From positions 18,606,926-18,670,925 of the forward strand of contig CM034311.1 of NCBI GenBank assembly GCA_019925795.1: 64,000 nt of DNA, given 5' to 3'. The notes under the pieces were generated by a model. It was not told where the DNA came from. It did not search any database and worked only from the letters and a program-made list of their open reading frames with translations. The translations under genes and the position numbers were made by a program. This DNA comes from Dendrobium chrysotoxum (taxonomy: Eukaryota > Streptophyta > Magnoliopsida > Asparagales > Orchidaceae). Numbering within the stretch: position 1 is the stretch's first letter; each line of letters begins with the position of its first letter. Below, in pieces: positions 11,746 to 24,788 of the stretch.

Positions 11746-13540
11746 GCAAACGGGGACTTGAACTTGGACTGAATGACTGAACTTGCAAACTGAATAACGA
11801 CGAACTTACAAACTGAACGACAGGAGACTTGATTTGGACCACAAGGAATATAACTTAAAGCAATGAATCAGACTTTAAATTAGCAAATGAACAATTAAAT
11901 AAAAATTGCAATCCTAAAATATGGTTCAAAATCATCTAAATAAACTTTATTGAATATCAAATGATCGGTGATGAATAAAATCTCTATTTCTTATTCACAA
12001 GCAACAAATAATATGAGCTTGATGCGTAAAAGGTAAGGATAATTGCAATCCATGAATGAGGCATCTCCATCATCTACAACTAATTTAATCTCAAGCAAAC
12101 ACATTGACCCCCCCTCTCTAAGCAAAAAGAATGCGACATGCGAATGAATACACTAACTTATCTAGAAGTGATGTTGTTAGATGTTTCATGGGTATGGTGG
12201 TTGCCCTATGAATGTATCTAAGGAGATCGCAGCAACACCCTGCGACCAACATCATAATACAAGCAAGTATGTTCGACCTGACAAGCAATGAAATGGGAAG
12301 ATAATGCATATTTGATTGCAAGATAAATATACCAGGCCCTTGAATGATACTGTAAATTGTATGCAAATGATGGTGGTCAATGTGCGATATTCACACAAAT
12401 CATGTAAGAAGACATAGTAGTGTTTACAATCAACGATAACATACATGTCACGAGAATGGTCAATTCCCCCCATGAGCACAAGATGCATACACAATATGTC
12501 ATGTGGAGGCAAAAATAACATTCCCGTAGGACCTACAAAGCACCTACCAGCAGGCATGGCAAGAGGCAGCAAACTTATGCTGGATGAGAACTCGTGAGCA
12601 TAAATTAAAAAAAAAAACATATCATATGGACAATCGCCTGCATACAAATTGAAATAGGAAATACATTCAACCCCACAAGTAAAGAAATTGAAGTTGATAA
12701 TAATCTTCGTATCAGTCATGCAAGAAGATACGGTAGTCCCCATTACCTCCATGTGCAAACACTGCTGAAGGGTCATAGATGGCGGATGACATTACAACTT
12801 GCCCACGAGTGACTGTAGAAGGTTCATTATGTACACATTGATCCATTTATGGGTGAAAACAAGCAACGTGCAGTAGGTGTTGGATCCCTCCTACTGCCAG
12901 CAATAGATGCACACATAACCTATCATCTGCGAGCGAAAGCATCATCTCTTCAATACATATAAGGTAGTTACGCACCTACAAATCATCTTAGCAGAAGGCA
13001 ATGAATATTACAACACCTTTACGATCAACTACCGTGTACGTTGATCCTTTACAGGCAGAAATGAATGATATGTAGCAAAATGCAGACGTCTACGACCATA
13101 GCAGGAGATTCATCAGTGCACAATAATGTATCCATAGAAAACAACAAGTAGTGCGTGACAGTCTACTTGTGTGAAACGGGCAACTAACCATAGTATGACG
13201 CCACACCACGGAATCCACAATATCCATACAAGCAGACAGAAGACGTTTATAAATTCCCAAAGTCCTGTGCACTTTTCAACAACAGCTCATATGCTTAAAG
13301 CAACAAATAATTCACACTCACGATGCCACGCCACCGAATCTACAACATATATATAAGCGGACATAAGACGTCTATAAGCTCTCAAACAAAGCGTCGCACA
13401 CATTTAACGACGGTCACCCGCACGACTGATCAACGTCAAATATCTAAATGCTATCTAATGAATTTGGTGTGATTAAGTGCAAGCATTTCTTTCAGATTTG
13501 CCCTCTAATCAGATTTTATTTCAGCCTTTAGATTAAATCA
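11746..13540. other. Repeat-derived non-coding sequence
   Basis: No gene recognised. Open stretches on the minus strand (for example 12252-12776) show no domain and sit between fragments of the LTR-like family. The sequence has a higher G+C level than its surroundings and many ATGCAAT/ACATGT-like repeats. It is probably part of the same or a nested element. Confidence 0.4.
13199..13400. repeat. 125-bp tandem duplication, partial second unit
   Basis: The block beginning CCACACCACGGAATCCACAA at 13201 recurs in diverged form 125 bp downstream as CCACGCCACCGAATCTACAA. The following AAGCRGACAKAAGACGT then TATAA motif is also shared. Both units are non-coding. Confidence 0.65.
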
Positions 13541-13559
13541 AGGAAGGAGGGTAAGATGG

Positions 13560-13870
13560 TCTTTAGTCATCAAGAGAAATTTCCAGCTTATAAAGAAGGC
13601 TGCATAGGGGCTGTGTTCGGCGGCATCTTCATTCCATTCGATCAGCAACCCACCAACAAACCCTTTCTCAAGAAACGAACGAACCACCCCTCTTTCTGAC
13701 CGAAGCTCTCCCGTCTGATCATCCTCCATTCGATCGGATCATTCCTCTCGCGCACGAAGCTCCTTCCCTCTTCGATCTACAGCTCTCTCTCCTCCTCAAG
13801 AAATCAAGTAGGCATTCGAGTTCTCCATTCTTTGTAATACAGAGATTAGCATCATCATCATCTTCTCACC
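13560..13870 (+). promoter_or_regulatory. Promoter-like fragment: TATA box plus CT-rich leader
   Basis: GCTTATAAAGAAGG lies at about 13585-13600. It is followed by about 200 bp of C/T-rich, higher-GC sequence with a CTCTCTCTCCTCCTC tract ending at an AAG|GTAGG-like junction near 13808. The layout suits a core promoter and 5' leader with a donor site, but no coding region follows. It may be a transposon promoter or a displaced gene 5' end. Confidence 0.3.
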
Positions 13871-16800
13871 GCAGGCAGAGGTGCATGAGTGTGCGAGTTC
13901 AAGATTCTCTTTCTCTACCTATTGTTAGTGTATTTGATACTGTTTCGAACTTTGGTTTCTGTGGATGATTTTGAATTCCGGACTTGGCGATTCAAAACGT
14001 GCCGCGTTATGCTTGTATAAAATTTTAGTAGACTGGATTTTGGATTCCCAATGGCGAATACATTCTTGTTTTGTTCCGAATCTTTTCTTTGGCCTTTTCT
14101 TTTGAAAAGTATTTGTTTATTTGGTAGGTTTTCCGTCATTGGTTCTTTATTTTTAAAATTTATTTTATCGTATATGTTTTCTTCAATTAAGAAATTATAG
14201 TAATAAAGTAAAGCTAGTATTGTGAATTTGTGAAAGCATCATTGGCCACAACTTAGAATCACGTGAAGCATGTTAGAGCTCCTTAATTGTTTAATCTTGC
14301 TATGAATTTAAAGAACCAAATCCAGATTATATGTTTAATCTAATTAATAGAAACTTTAGATGGCCTCTTAGTATATCAACTGTGTTGTTCTGTTGGCGGA
14401 TTCATGGGATTAAGCCGTATGCTGAAGTTTAAGTTCCATTTGGTTACATTTCTTGAAAATATGTGTTGAAATTCATTTCAATAAGATAAAAGAAAAGAGT
14501 TTATATTCTCTATGTTGTAATTATATTCCATTTGGATTATTCTTTCGAGTAAACAAGAATGCTGAAATACGTTCTTAATGTAATCAACTCTCTTTTGATG
14601 TGTTTTGTGAGGTACTACGGGAAATATTTGAACAATGAGTTGTGGGAGGCACCTGGACGAGGGACTTGGACAACGGGTAGGAGCATCAACCGCTTCCATT
14701 TCTTCCAAATGGGGGTGCTAGGCTGTAGGCCGAAACACCATTGACTAGCTCTGGTGAGGTAAGATTCCTTAAAACTTAGAAGATCCTAGGCCCCATAAGC
14801 CCTTATGTTGTGCGCCTCCCCAGCCTTAGGTCTTTGTAGTAGTCTATTAAATTTAATTTACATGTAATGACACCTCACCCTAGGATTAATATATACTATT
14901 AAACTTGACTTCAGGTAAACTTAAATAATAATCAATTAATCATTAAACCCTCTTTAAAAATTAGAAACTCCAACAATCAATAATGATCCAGATAAAATGC
15001 ATAAAAATACTTAACATTCATTAATTAACCTTAATCAATACACATAATCATTAATAGATAAAATCAAACTTAATTCGAATTAAGATTTAGTTAATATATT
15101 AATTACCCCTTAATTGAATATTAATTGAATAAATTCATTAAAAATGAAATAAAATTCAAATAAAAATAAATTAAAAATAAAAAAATTTTAAATACTAAAA
15201 TTAAAAATTAAAAATTAAGTTTTAATTCATTTAATAATCAAATTCATTCATAATTAATTACATATAATAAAAATAATTCAAAATACATTAAAAAATTGAA
15301 TAAAATAAAATATGAAGATTAACAATTCAAATCTAAATGAAAATTTTGAATAAAATTTAATTAATAATCCATTAATAATTAATAAAGATTAATTAAAAGA
15401 AGAAGAAGAAAAGAAAAGAATCAAATAAATGAAATGAAATGATTAATTAAAAATCATACATAATTAAATAAAAAGAAAATTAAAAAAATTTAATAATTGA
15501 TCTAAAATTTAATCAAACATTAAATCAATCATTTAAATCATTTAATCAACCCTTATTCTCCAACCAATTAAATTAACTTAACTTGTTACTACTAGATAAT
15601 CCGGGCCTACAAGGTTATTAACTTAGCCCTAAAGAATGTAAAATAAACTTCACGATCCTAGTGTAAACAAATGTAGTAATCACCAAAGATTTAAAAATAT
15701 ATTCTAAAATTGACATTAAAATATTAATATTTAAATCTAAATTAAAATTTTCTCTTAACCTTCAACAAATCAGAACAAAAAGTAACATTAACAAAATTAT
15801 CATATATAGAACATATCTAGACCACACATCCTTCTACACACATTTATATTTATTTGTTAGGACACGAACTCTAGATTTAGGTTAGGTTGATATTTTACTT
15901 TCTGTTTCTAAAATATGGCAATACGTATGCAAAATGTGTGTTGGTTGATTTATTGATTATTGTGGTTGGATTTCTATGATGATTACTTTATTGCTTTCTC
16001 TGTGAATTGATGTGATGGACGATAGATTACCCATTGATTATGTATGATCTATATGCTCACGAGATTTTCTGCAGACGACCATGCTTATGCAAAGCTATGA
16101 AAAGGGGGAAAATTTTAATAATGATTTAAATTAATAAAATTTTTTGTAGGTGCTTCAGATACTGAACACCCAAATTAATAAAAGTATGGCTAAGCTTATA
16201 AGTTGCTCAAAAATGAGTAAATGGTTGATTTGTGATTTTTGTGATCATGATTTTCATATATAAATTGCTTACTAATGTGCATGAGTATAGAGTCTTTTTA
16301 TTTTTTAAAAAAATGTACAAGAAAAGAAAAATCCATTATAAGAAATTTTTTTTTTCATTTGGATATCCTATTGGAGGACGTGCCACGAGAAGATTGAAGG
16401 AGCCCAATAGAAGAATAAGAGACGAAGACTAAAAAATGTCTCATTTTAAGACTTGCATCATTTCATAAGAGTAGAATCCAGGTTGTTGTCGGTGGAGTTT
16501 GGCCACTTTACTTTTCAGCAGACCCTAGGTTGTATAATAAGTTGCACTTGCCATATGGACTTTGGACATTATTTTCTGGTTGATGGTTTGATTTGATTGT
16601 TTGTTTACATTAATTACGTAGTAAAATTACATGTTTTTAATAAGTTTTTTTCTTATATGTACATGTGCCTGAATTTTGCTATGCTCCTAGGAATAACAAG
16701 ATTTTTCTACTCATAACTAAAAATAAATTTTAGAAATAAATAACATAGAAAGATAAACATTTTAAGAAAGTAAATCGGAGACCGTCTTGGATCGCATGCA

Positions 16801-17260
16801 TATTAAAGTATTTCTTTTTTTCTTGTTTTAGACACTTTCCCGCCTGAGGGTAGAGTTCAGATAATTCGACTTATGAGGATGAGGTGTTGAACCTAGGAAA
16901 GTATAGTCTTCTAAAAAATTATTTTCTAAGCCATTAAAAAAAATTAAGCATTCATGATTTGGATACTTCAACTAGCATGCACTATATTAGAAATAAACTA
17001 AAATCAAATTTTAATTGTACTAGTACTAGATGCATAATACCCTTCATAAGTACAGGGCCACTTAGGATCTTCTCTAGACGTCGGCTCTAAATTCTGAAAA
17101 CTTAAACAACAGCCTATCCATCTTTCATAAGACTTGAAAGCATGAGTTTTATATGATTATGTGGTTTAGTTGACTTTCTTTTTCAGGCAAGATGTAAGCC
17201 CAGATTGCACTATATTAGATAGGTTTGGGTCACTACTTTGTAGTACCCAATTTAGTTCTA
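13871..17260. other. Non-coding, AT-rich intergenic sequence
   Basis: No gene or RNA seen. The section 14880-15560 is extremely AT-rich, built from short TTAATTA/AAATTAA words, and resembles the tract at 44.3-44.95 kb in composition. A short GC-richer piece at 14630-14760 and a stretch at 16370-16520 look like exon or UTR debris with no protein match. Confidence 0.45.
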
Positions 17261-17269
17261 GGTTCTGAG

Positions 17270-19358
17270 GTAGCTTTTTAAATTTTAAGTCTTCACCCTC
17301 CGGGAATATAATCCAAAATTTTTAATAAAATGTTAACTCAAACATAAAAGATTTCTCTCTCTAAAATATTAAAATCCAACATAGGATAGACTAGAGTACT
17401 TCTAGGTGGTCTCAGAATCTTAAAGTACTCCCTACTCTTCCTCCTTCGGCCTCCAGAAAGAATTGCTCAATATTAATCCTATCTCCTTGAAAATTCCAAA
17501 TTTTCTCATCCTCGCCTCAATCGTTGAAATTCAAGAAAATAATTGTCACTATTTTAATTGAAAGTATTCTTGGGAGATTCATTTCTCCTGGGATGTAATT
17601 AATCATAGGGGCTTGCTCTTATGGGGAACCTGTAACTTGAGATTAAAATAAAATCTATCTTATTTTCATAAGATAGAAAAAAATCTCTAGGAAAGTAGAT
17701 TATTTTTTAAAACCTATTTTTATATTTGAATATCTTTGTAGAATATCATTTTCACATTTTTAAGGTGATATGGTATGATCGTTATTGAATTTAATAGCAA
17801 AAAGGGAATATTTTCAAAACCTCACTTTTTCTTCCAAATATGATTTTAAAATGACATATGTCTCTCCAAATACTATGTTATTCTTCTATCTATATTTGAT
17901 TGCGAAAGTGAAAGATTTTTAATATCTTATTTTTGTATCTGAATCCATTGTAGAATATCGTTTCTACCTTATGAGATGGTACGCTATTCTCAATATCGTA
18001 TTTGATCATGAAAATAGGAATACCTCAAATCTATATGGGCTTTCCAAAACTTTATTTTCCCACACCGATCCTCCTATGCGAGCATATAGGAGTCGATATG
18101 GCTCAAACTATAAGATGAATGTATGGTCACGGTGTTGACCGAGACATTTGTTTTAGTACGTTCATATTAGGCCTTTAAGGCTTATAAATAATAAAAATTC
18201 ACTAATAAAAGTATATAGTCGACAATGAACCAGATTCTCTATCACAGGTAGATAGAGTTGATAGGATTCAAACCCATAAGAGAAAATTGTTTATGAAAAC
18301 CTCGATGATGGCCCTGTGGAATGTACATCTCAATTAGAGGGGTTAATTCTAAATACTCTACACCTTTAAATACCTTTAAATGCCTATGAAGATTCAAAAC
18401 TCCAAAAATACCAAAATTTAAAATATTTAAAATTGAAATTAATTATCAACCACTTAAAGTAAAACTCATCCATCCTCCGCAATGGTTTGCTAAGATGGTC
18501 AAATTCAAATATCACTTCAGCTCACAAAGAGCTAATGTATAGTCAAGAATATTATTAGGATTCATTCTCAAATAATCTCTTGCCAGCAAGGACGTGACAC
18601 ATGTGCTCTAACTGGTGATTTTACCGCCAAATGGCATCGCATGTAAATAGTTATGATCGGGGCTCTTTGAATCGAGTAGTTTGTCGCCAAATGACGCCAT
18701 TAAATTATAATCATGGCCAGAGCCTGTAAGCTCCCCAATGTCACTAAATTCTTGATATATGAATCAATAGGATATAATCAATAAGGCACAAAGCCCTCTA
18801 TTAGATAAGGTGGATTTAAATATATCCCTTTAAACAAATATTCATCTCAGGTTTATAAGGTACCCTAGGACGAAGCAACCCAAGGCTGTCGACAAGGATC
18901 CTTCTGTTAGGTTGGGTCAACTACCTCCTCCGACTAAGTAGACTAGGGATTACAATGGCCCGAGATGACGAAACCATGGGATCTTGATCGGGTCCATCAT
19001 AAATTCCTCTTCATTCGCTTTAAGTGTAGGATGGTGAAATTTTCAATTTTAAATATCAATTCTCAAATACCAACTAATACTGCTACTATACACCAGATAA
19101 CACGTATCTCTACGTATCTATTTGACGATTAGCCTTAATCAAAAGTTCTCTCTCATATCGGGAGGGGAAATTAACTACAGGGGCTTGTGCCTATAGGAAT
19201 CCAGAACTCAGATCTTAAGTCCTCACAAAATGAGGGTAAAATCTCTGGGCGTGTCTTATTCAAACCCAATATGCTTTCTGAAAATTTACCCTAGAATTTA
19301 ATCCGTTAAAACTCCCCCAAAAGCTAGGAGGCCTGAGCGTGAATTTTTGGAGCCCACA
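17270..19358 (-). mobile_element. LTR-like dispersed repeat (copy 2)
   Basis: On the minus strand it starts with TGTGGGCTCC (plus-strand end AGCCCACA at 19351-19358). It then carries the motifs seen in copies 3 and 4: a GGGGCTTGYRCC box (19187), the GGACGAAGCAACCC stretch with GTCGACAAGGATCC (18868-18905), the CCAAATGGCRYC repeat boxes (18630-18700) and the GATCCTCCTATGCGAGCATA box (18066). A second, more diverged GGGGCTTGCTC box at 17608 suggests a partial second unit. No coding region. Confidence 0.6.
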
Positions 19359-20750
19359 ATGACAGATCTCGATTTTAGAAAGACTTGCGAATTTAACATT
19401 GAGCCAGTAAGGAAAGAAGGTCACAAAAAGGAAACAATCATGCTGAGCAAGTAATTGACGATGTGATGTTAGCTAATATTAGATATAAAAAGGTGCTTCT
19501 TGATAGCCACAAAGGGGATAATAACAGCTACAAATGATGGCAAGGCAGGGCATATGGAGTAGCCACCATCCCTGCAACAAACTTATGATGCCACACCTCA
19601 AATAATCTTTATCATCCAAGACAAACAAACCACTACACTGTAACCATCTTTTGCTTCACTTAGTCTATATAAACTATATAACATTGTTAATTACAAGAAA
19701 ATAATGAAAAAGGATTGCATTCTTGTCCATAAATTTCCTTTATGTTTTACTAACCTTAGCATTTAACATTAACTATCTTCATTTTTCTAAAGAATTTTCT
19801 AATACTTCAGTATGGTATTAAGGCTTTGTAAATAGCTACACCAATCTTCCAAAACAATGGCCTTTGCATGAGAAGTTCTAGCAATTGGCCTCTTCCATTC
19901 ATTGCGAAGATGAGTTTTCTCGTATGATTTGTTTTCCCACCTCTGATTTCTTCTATGGGTCTTCAATTCGTGACTAGCTCTCATCCCACAAGCCTTCAGG
20001 CCATGAGATAGTAAGTGTGAAATAAAACTTGTAGAAGAAGGCAAAATTTTAAAGAGAAATGTTGAACATTCATAATAAAAATGCCATTATAAGACATGTC
20101 AATATGTGCAAAACCATCATACTAGTAGGCCTTTTGCCTTGATATGAAGACACCAATGTCTGCTGCTTTCTTCTAGTGTAATACCCGCTGCTTTGTGATC
20201 TAGTTAATTGAAGTAATATAGTATGAACCCTCCTTTAACCTACTTTAGATATTGATTTGAAGCTCTAGAATGTCTAATTGACCTTAAAAAAGTGTGAGAA
20301 ATGAAATGGGAAAGAGAGGAATGAAATGAGTTGGGTAGCGCCACCACGTGCTCTGCTCTCGGGTTTCGTGAACCTAGGAGCATCTAGAATATCCGAGGGA
20401 GTGTTGTGGCACTAGAGAACAGCGCCCTCGGCACCAGATCATAAATTATATATATATATATATATATCTTAATCCATATATCTCCCCTCCCTTCAGTTAA
20501 GTGTCGAAGAAGAGAGAAGGGAGAAAGAGGAAGGTGGAGAGAGATTTGGAGGTCGTAGCTCGGTATTCGTCCATCGGGCCAGCTAGAGAAATCGTTGTGC
20601 ACGAGATAGACTTCTAAACAGTTGTCTCTTATTTCAATTCCAAAGATTTTATAATAAGATATGGATAAAAACATCTTTTTCTTGGGTTTTTATAGTGTTT
20701 TCATAGTGTAATTTTTTGTATAATGTAATATGCTTTAATTAGGTATTTTG
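19359..20750. other. Intergenic, with a promoter-like segment at 20.33-20.62 kb
   Basis: No gene recognised. Between about 20336 and 20620 there is a G-box (CCACGTG at 20345-20351), a TA run, and a purine-rich leader-like stretch (GAAGAAGAGAGAAGGGAGAAAGAGG). This lies 300-500 bp upstream of kinase relic B, which lacks the family's first two exons. Whether it ever served as a promoter for B is unknown. Confidence 0.35.
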
Positions 20751-20754
20751 ACTA

Positions 20755-23580
20755 TAAGAAGTTAATTTTTTACCAGTTGATTTTTTTCTGTAATGATTTT
20801 TGTGCATATTGAATACATGAGGCATTTTTGTTAGTTATGATAGTTCTATGAAATTCTTAAACATGGCCTTTTTTATATCCTCTAAAGCTTGATCAAGTGA
20901 GTTTTTTGCTGTAATAGCATCAATTATATGGAGAAAAATTTCTTGAGACATCTGATTCATACTCTAAGATTCGATAATCAAGACCCTCAGAATGTTCTTG
21001 GCTCATTGAAGAAGGATTCTTATCTTGGACATTTTAGACTTACACAAGGTTTGTATTTCTCTTTATAAGAGTAGTAAGTGATAAGCATCAACTTCCAATT
21101 ATTGTTATTAACTTAAATAAAAACATACTGATAACATTTTCTTATGTTTGATTATTCAGATCATGGTATAAATAAATTAGAACAAGATCTTATTAAACTA
21201 GTAAAATCAGTGCTTCAGTCACCTATAAGGTATGCATCTTTACTCGTTTTTTTGAGCCAAATGAATATAGTTGAACATTTTATGATGTGATTGTGATCAA
21301 TGAGGACAACTCTAGTTCTCCTAATGGTGCTATACTAGGTGGCCAAAAATTTGAGGTGATTATCTTTTTATTTCATATGTTTTATTTTTTATTCCTTATG
21401 AATTTTTTTAACAAATATACAATTCAATCAGGACATTAAAGTCAACCAATCTGATGCACTACATTTTGTTGTTATAAATGATATCAAGCATATTCAGGTT
21501 AACCATCAAGATTTTATTATTTAGTTTTGTTGTTTTAGTTTAAATATAATTATTTAGTTTTAAAGATTATTCCACATTTTTGTAGATAATAAAGAATTGC
21601 GACCTTGACAGAGTTGCGAGAGCTAGGTTCTGGAACCTTTGGAGCAGTGTATCATGGTAAATGGAGAGGACCATTTGTTGCCATAAAGAGGATCCATGAT
21701 ATATATTTTGCTGGAAAATCTTTTATACAAGAACGGGCGGTATGTCTTTCAAATGCAAAAAAAAAAAAGAATTTATATATTATTTTATTATCTCATTCTT
21801 GAAATTTTAACTATATATTCATGTCTTTCATATTCTTAGAGAGCTGATTTTTGGAATGAGATTTTCATGCTTGCTAATTTGCACCACCCAAATATTATAA
21901 CATTTTATGATATTGTTTGGGATGGCTCTCGGGGATCTTTTGTAGCCATCACTGAATACATGGTTGACAGTTCAGTACGAAGTGGAATTATAAACTCTAG
22001 CGAGTATGTTCTTTATTTCAGCTTAATGCACCTAGCACTAAAAATTTCTCTTGTTTTGCACTCATATATTTTTCATTGTAATGGATAAATTATTTATTGA
22101 AATTAAGCAGGTTTCTTGATAAAAGGAAATGCCTATGAATTGCCATAGATGTGACTTTTGGGATGGAATATCTACACGATCAAAATACTATTCATTTTGA
22201 TTTGAAAAGTGACAGCTAGCTTATTAACTTGAGGGATCCTCATCAATATGCAAGGTATTAATTCATTTTTAGTATTGTATCTATTTCAAGATTTATTATT
22301 TGTTATGGCGTTTTGTCAACAACTCATGAAAATCTTTATGTATATATGTGATGACTATTTTTTGTGTTTTTTTGTAATTAGTTATAACTGTAACTTATTA
22401 ATTGTAAAACTATATGTATAATGTGAGAATATCTTTTTTTAAAAGATCTATACCAAGAGAATAGGATAAAGAACCTAGTGAAGTTAATACCTTATGATTA
22501 AGTTAATACCTTATGATTTTCTAAAATTATGTATTGTTTCAAAAGATAATAATCTCTTTCCATTTATTGTTGTCACGTAAATTATAAGATAAAAATGAGA
22601 GTAAACTAACAAATTATTTGACTTTATATGAATCGAGCAATGTAAGATACTTTATGGTCTAGAGCTTTTCAATTAAGATGTACACAGAGGTGTATAAAAT
22701 CATACAAATAAATGTGCACAATTCTTATGAGCTCTTGATGCTGACATTTACTTAGTTTGCCGACAAGTTAAGCTATTAGAATTATTTTATATTGGTTGAA
22801 TATATTAATGGATAATTCTTTGTGGATTAATTTATTTATAGGTTGGTGATCTTGGCAATCTTGGCCTTTCAAAAGTAAAGTATAGCACCTTAATATCATC
22901 TAGTAGTACATGAGGAACAATTTCTTGGATGACTCCTGAGCTTTTGAGTGGAAGAAGAGATTTGGTCTTCTAGAAGGTATACATAAACATTCAAATACAC
23001 TAAAAAAGTCAATAAATATTTATCTTGAAATCCTTATAATTTTTGTATCATGAACCCATATTGATGTGTTTTCTTTTGATATTGTGATGTGGGAGCTTTT
23101 TATGGGCCAAAAATCATATGTTTACATACATTATGAAACAGTTATAGGTGTCACTCTCTCTCACATCATTTATTTGTTATACTAATATGATATATAATTA
23201 ACAACCATTATTATTAATAGATGGGATAGTAAGCAACACTTGCATCTAGTTCTAGAGTCTTGTGATTATGAGTGGAGAAGCTTGATGGAGAAGTATTGGT
23301 TAACAGAACCATCAAAAAGGCCCTGCTTCATTAAGATTGCTTAAAAAATGTGTTCCATTGTATTTTCTCATTTACAACATAGCCAAACTTAACCATCTCA
23401 ACAATTTTCTTAAAGATGACTTCTACACTACCAAATAGAAATTTGACATGCTTCTGAATTTTGTAAAAAGAAAGATTAAGAAATTAAAATATAATGGACA
23501 TAGAAATATCTCATCTATAGCACGAGGATTTTTTATTCAACTTAAAAAAAAAATTTGTTTGATTTCAGGTACTCAACAAT
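20755..23580 (+). pseudogene. PB1-Raf kinase relic B (exons 3-12, no PB1)
   Basis: Aligns in order to gene A exon 3 through exon 12, introns included, but the PB1 exons are missing. Disabling changes visible: a one-base gain before the glycine loop in exon 7 (about 21608), TGA and TAG stops in exon 9 (TGCCTATGAATT near 22132 and GACAGCTAGC near 22211), a 4-base loss near 22243, a duplicated GATCTTGGCAATCTTGG segment, TGA and TAG stops in exon 10, and loss of the exon 11 acceptor (CCTAG became CCCAT near 23058). Exon 8 keeps a long open frame (21867-22088). Downstream, the small 3' exon is fused by deletion to the family's 3' flank at about 23573. Upstream sequence from 20755 is shared with copy C, pointing to a later B/C duplication. 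Confidence 0.85.
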
Positions 23581-23800
23581 TTATTTAGGCCTTAATATAT
23601 TACAAAGCATTAAAATATAAATAATTAGATATGTTATAATGAAACCTAAACTTTGTTAGGCAGTCTTAGTAGCCAACATCTTTTTTTTATGTTGATTTCT
23701 CTATTGATCTTATTTATGACCAATTCTAACAAGTATATAAACTAATAGTATAAAAAAGTAAACCTTAAACTGATTACCACAACAAAACCGAGCAAGACTG
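23581..23800. other. 3' flank shared by kinase copies
   Basis: The sequence around AACAATTTATTTAGGCC and ATTAGATRTGTTAT is also found after copy C (about 27533) and copy D (about 30820). This shows the duplicated unit includes downstream flank, not only the gene. Confidence 0.6.
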
Positions 23801-24771
23801 TATAGGTAGAATTTTTATCAGTTGATTTTCTCTGTAATGATTTTTGTGCATATTGAATAAATGGGGCATTTTTGTTAGTTCTGATAGTTCTCTGAAATTC
23901 TTAAACATGTCTATTTTTATAACCTCTCAAGCTTAATCAAGTGAGTTCTTTGCAGTGACAACATCAATTATATGGAGAAAAAAATTCTTTGATAATCAAG
24001 ATCCTCAGAATATTTGTGGCTCATCAAAGAAGGATTCTTATCTTAGGCATTTTAGACCTACACAAGGTTTGTATATGTCTTTACAAGAGTAATACGTATT
24101 AAGTATCATCTTCCTGTTATTGTTATTAAATTAAATAAAATCATACTCATAAAAGTTTCTTATATTTGATTATTCATATCATGGTACTGATTAATTAGAA
24201 GGTCTTCATAATCTTGTTGAACTAGTAGAATGAGTGCTTCAATCACCTATAAAGTATGTATCTCTACACTTTTCCCTTGAGCCAAATGAATATAATCGAT
24301 TATTTTATGATGAAATTGTGATCCATGTGGACAACTCTAGTTCTCCTAATGAATATAATAGAACATATAAGAGTAATATCTAGTAGTGCACGAGGAACAA
24401 TCCCTTGGATGGCTCTTAAGCTTCTGAATGGAAGAAGTGATTTGGTCTTTGAGAACTTATGTATAAAGAGCTAAATGCATGAAAAAATCAATAAATTTTT
24501 ATCTTGAAATTCTTTTAGTAGTTGTGTCATGAACATAGGTTAATGTGTTCTCTTTTGGTATTGTGATGTGGAATTTTCTTATGGGCTAAGAATTATATGC
24601 CGACATACATTATGAAGCAATTATAGGTACCATTCAATCTCATATTATTTTTTTGTTGAACAAATATCATATATAATTAACAACTATCATTATTAATAGA
24701 TGGAATAGTGAGCAACACCCTAATGGCTTCAATTCTAGAGTCATGTAATCCTGGGTGGAGAAATTTGATGG

Positions 24772-24788
24772 AGCAGTGTTGGTCAACT
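24772..24788. repeat. LINE target-site duplication, left copy
   Basis: AGCAGTGTTGGTCAACT is kinase exon 12 sequence (EQCWST region) immediately before the ACAACAACAAC tail complement. It matches the right copy at 26740-26756 with one mismatch (G/A). Confidence 0.9.

Noticed and set aside
12252..12776. 174-codon minus-strand open frame
   Set aside because: No domain or start context; lies in repeat-derived sequence between LTR-like fragments.
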